Source: RPQJ01 sp031404015
Lineage (GTDB): Bacteria; Pseudomonadota; Gammaproteobacteria; Steroidobacterales; Steroidobacteraceae
Direction: 5' to 3'
Assembly (NCBI GenBank): GCA_031404015.1
Contig: JANNGT010000262.1
Location: 1 to 5,383, forward strand
DNA length: 5,383 bases
A model generated the notes under the pieces. That model made no database searches and was not told where the DNA came from. It saw nothing but the letters and a program-made list of their open reading frames with translations. The translations under genes and the position numbers were made by a program. Position 1 is the first letter of the stretch; every line of letters begins with the position of its first letter. Shown here one piece after another: positions 5,022 through 5,383 of this stretch.

Positions 5022-5383
5022 GTGAGTGCCGCCTTGATCGTGGCCACCAGCAGATCGATGCCGGCGGGCTCCTGGTCGTGCCGGCAGACGAAGCGCTGGT
5101 CGCGACCCAGCTTGTAGTAATGAAACGGTCCGCGATCCAGCGCAGCGACCGCTTGCGCGGGTAACCGGGCGAACAGCATGTTGATCTCGACCCTGCAGAT
5201 CAACTCGACGCCGGCGATGTCCAACAGCCGCTCAGACAACGTATTTGCGTTGGCATTCGCCTGCCGCGCCCGCTCGAGCCAGCGCTCGTCGGCGAGGTAG
5301 CGAGCGAGTTGCGCCGAGATGAAACGCGCTTTCGAGGCAACCTGGCCACCGCGCTTCATCAGGTACGGGAGCCGCGCCGCGAC
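5018..5383 (-). CDS. Threonine-aldolase-type PLP lyase, C-terminal part
   Basis: The frame is open from the right edge to TGA 5020-5018 and supplies the last 121 residues of a protein whose N-terminal two thirds lie outside the window. The segment ARLPYLMKRGGQVASKARFI, then SAQLARYLADERWLERARQA, matches the region after the cofactor lysine in low-specificity L-threonine aldolase and the related beta-eliminating lyase family. These are fold-type I PLP enzymes that split L-threonine or allo-threonine into glycine and acetaldehyde. The tail, with GVELICRVEINMLFARLPAQ and then FHYYKLGRDQRFVCRHDQ, fits the small C-terminal domain. The PLP lysine is not in view, so activity cannot be judged. The ATG at 5359 is internal, because homology and the open frame continue to the edge. 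The stop overlaps the GTG of the secretin-like gene, so the two are probably co-translated. Confidence 0.8.
   Translation of the reverse strand, partial: VAARLPYLMKRGGQVASKARFISAQLARYLADERWLERARQANANANTLSERLLDIAGVELICRVEINMLFARLPAQAVAALDRGPFHYYKLGRDQRFVCRHDQEPAGIDLLVATIKAALT

Noticed and set aside
4501..5025. 174-codon plus-strand frame
   Set aside because: It is antisense to the secretin-like gene; the minus strand has a signal peptide and secretin motifs, and this frame has neither.
1..5383. A mobile element, CRISPR array, phage defence system or tRNA-linked island
   Set aside because: I found no transposase, integrase, terminal inverted repeats, spaced repeats or tRNA-like fold. The composition step at 300 is better explained by a join of two sequences.

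Overview
The window is GC-rich (about 68% in a hand-counted 60-base sample near 2401), except for its first 300 bases, which I count at about 52% GC. It is densely packed with chromosomal housekeeping and envelope genes. The HrpB tail, the polymerase-X-like helix-hairpin-helix protein, the NlpC/P60 lipoprotein and the secretin-like protein suggest a Gram-negative, high-GC proteobacterium, probably a gammaproteobacterium near the Xanthomonadales/Nevskiales. I see no tRNA, rRNA, CRISPR array, transposase or phage gene.

Layout. Bases 1-299 (minus) encode an internal piece of an M55-family D-aminopeptidase (DppA-like), whose homology stops abruptly at about 300. From 303 (plus) the sequence reads as the last 27 codons of the ATP-dependent helicase HrpB, so two unrelated, oppositely oriented genes are cut at one point. 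With the GC step, this looks most like a chimeric join or a rearrangement. The HrpB stop overlaps the start of an NlpC/P60 cell-wall peptidase lipoprotein (383-940, plus). A convergent helix-hairpin-helix protein follows (971-1885, minus). Next is a membrane-anchored alpha/beta hydrolase (2075-3499, plus), whose probable native start lies upstream of an in-frame amber codon. Then comes a single-pass membrane protein of a conserved but uncharacterised family (3565-4107, plus). Finally, a minus-strand pair consists of the C-terminal part of a threonine-aldolase-type PLP lyase (5018-5383, running off the right edge), overlapping by GTGA a short exported secretin-like protein (4155-5021).

How the genes relate. 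Two pairs look translationally coupled: hrpB with the NlpC lipoprotein (ATGA overlap), and the lyase with the mini-secretin (GTGA overlap). Both convergent junctions (940/971 and 4107/4155) hold a GC-rich stem-loop. Several products act in the envelope (lipoprotein peptidase, anchored hydrolase, single-pass membrane protein, secretin-like protein), but nothing ties them into one pathway. I find no convincing new multi-gene system. The items most worth a second look are the junction at 300, the interrupted hydrolase start, the compact secretin homologue and the stand-alone HhH protein.
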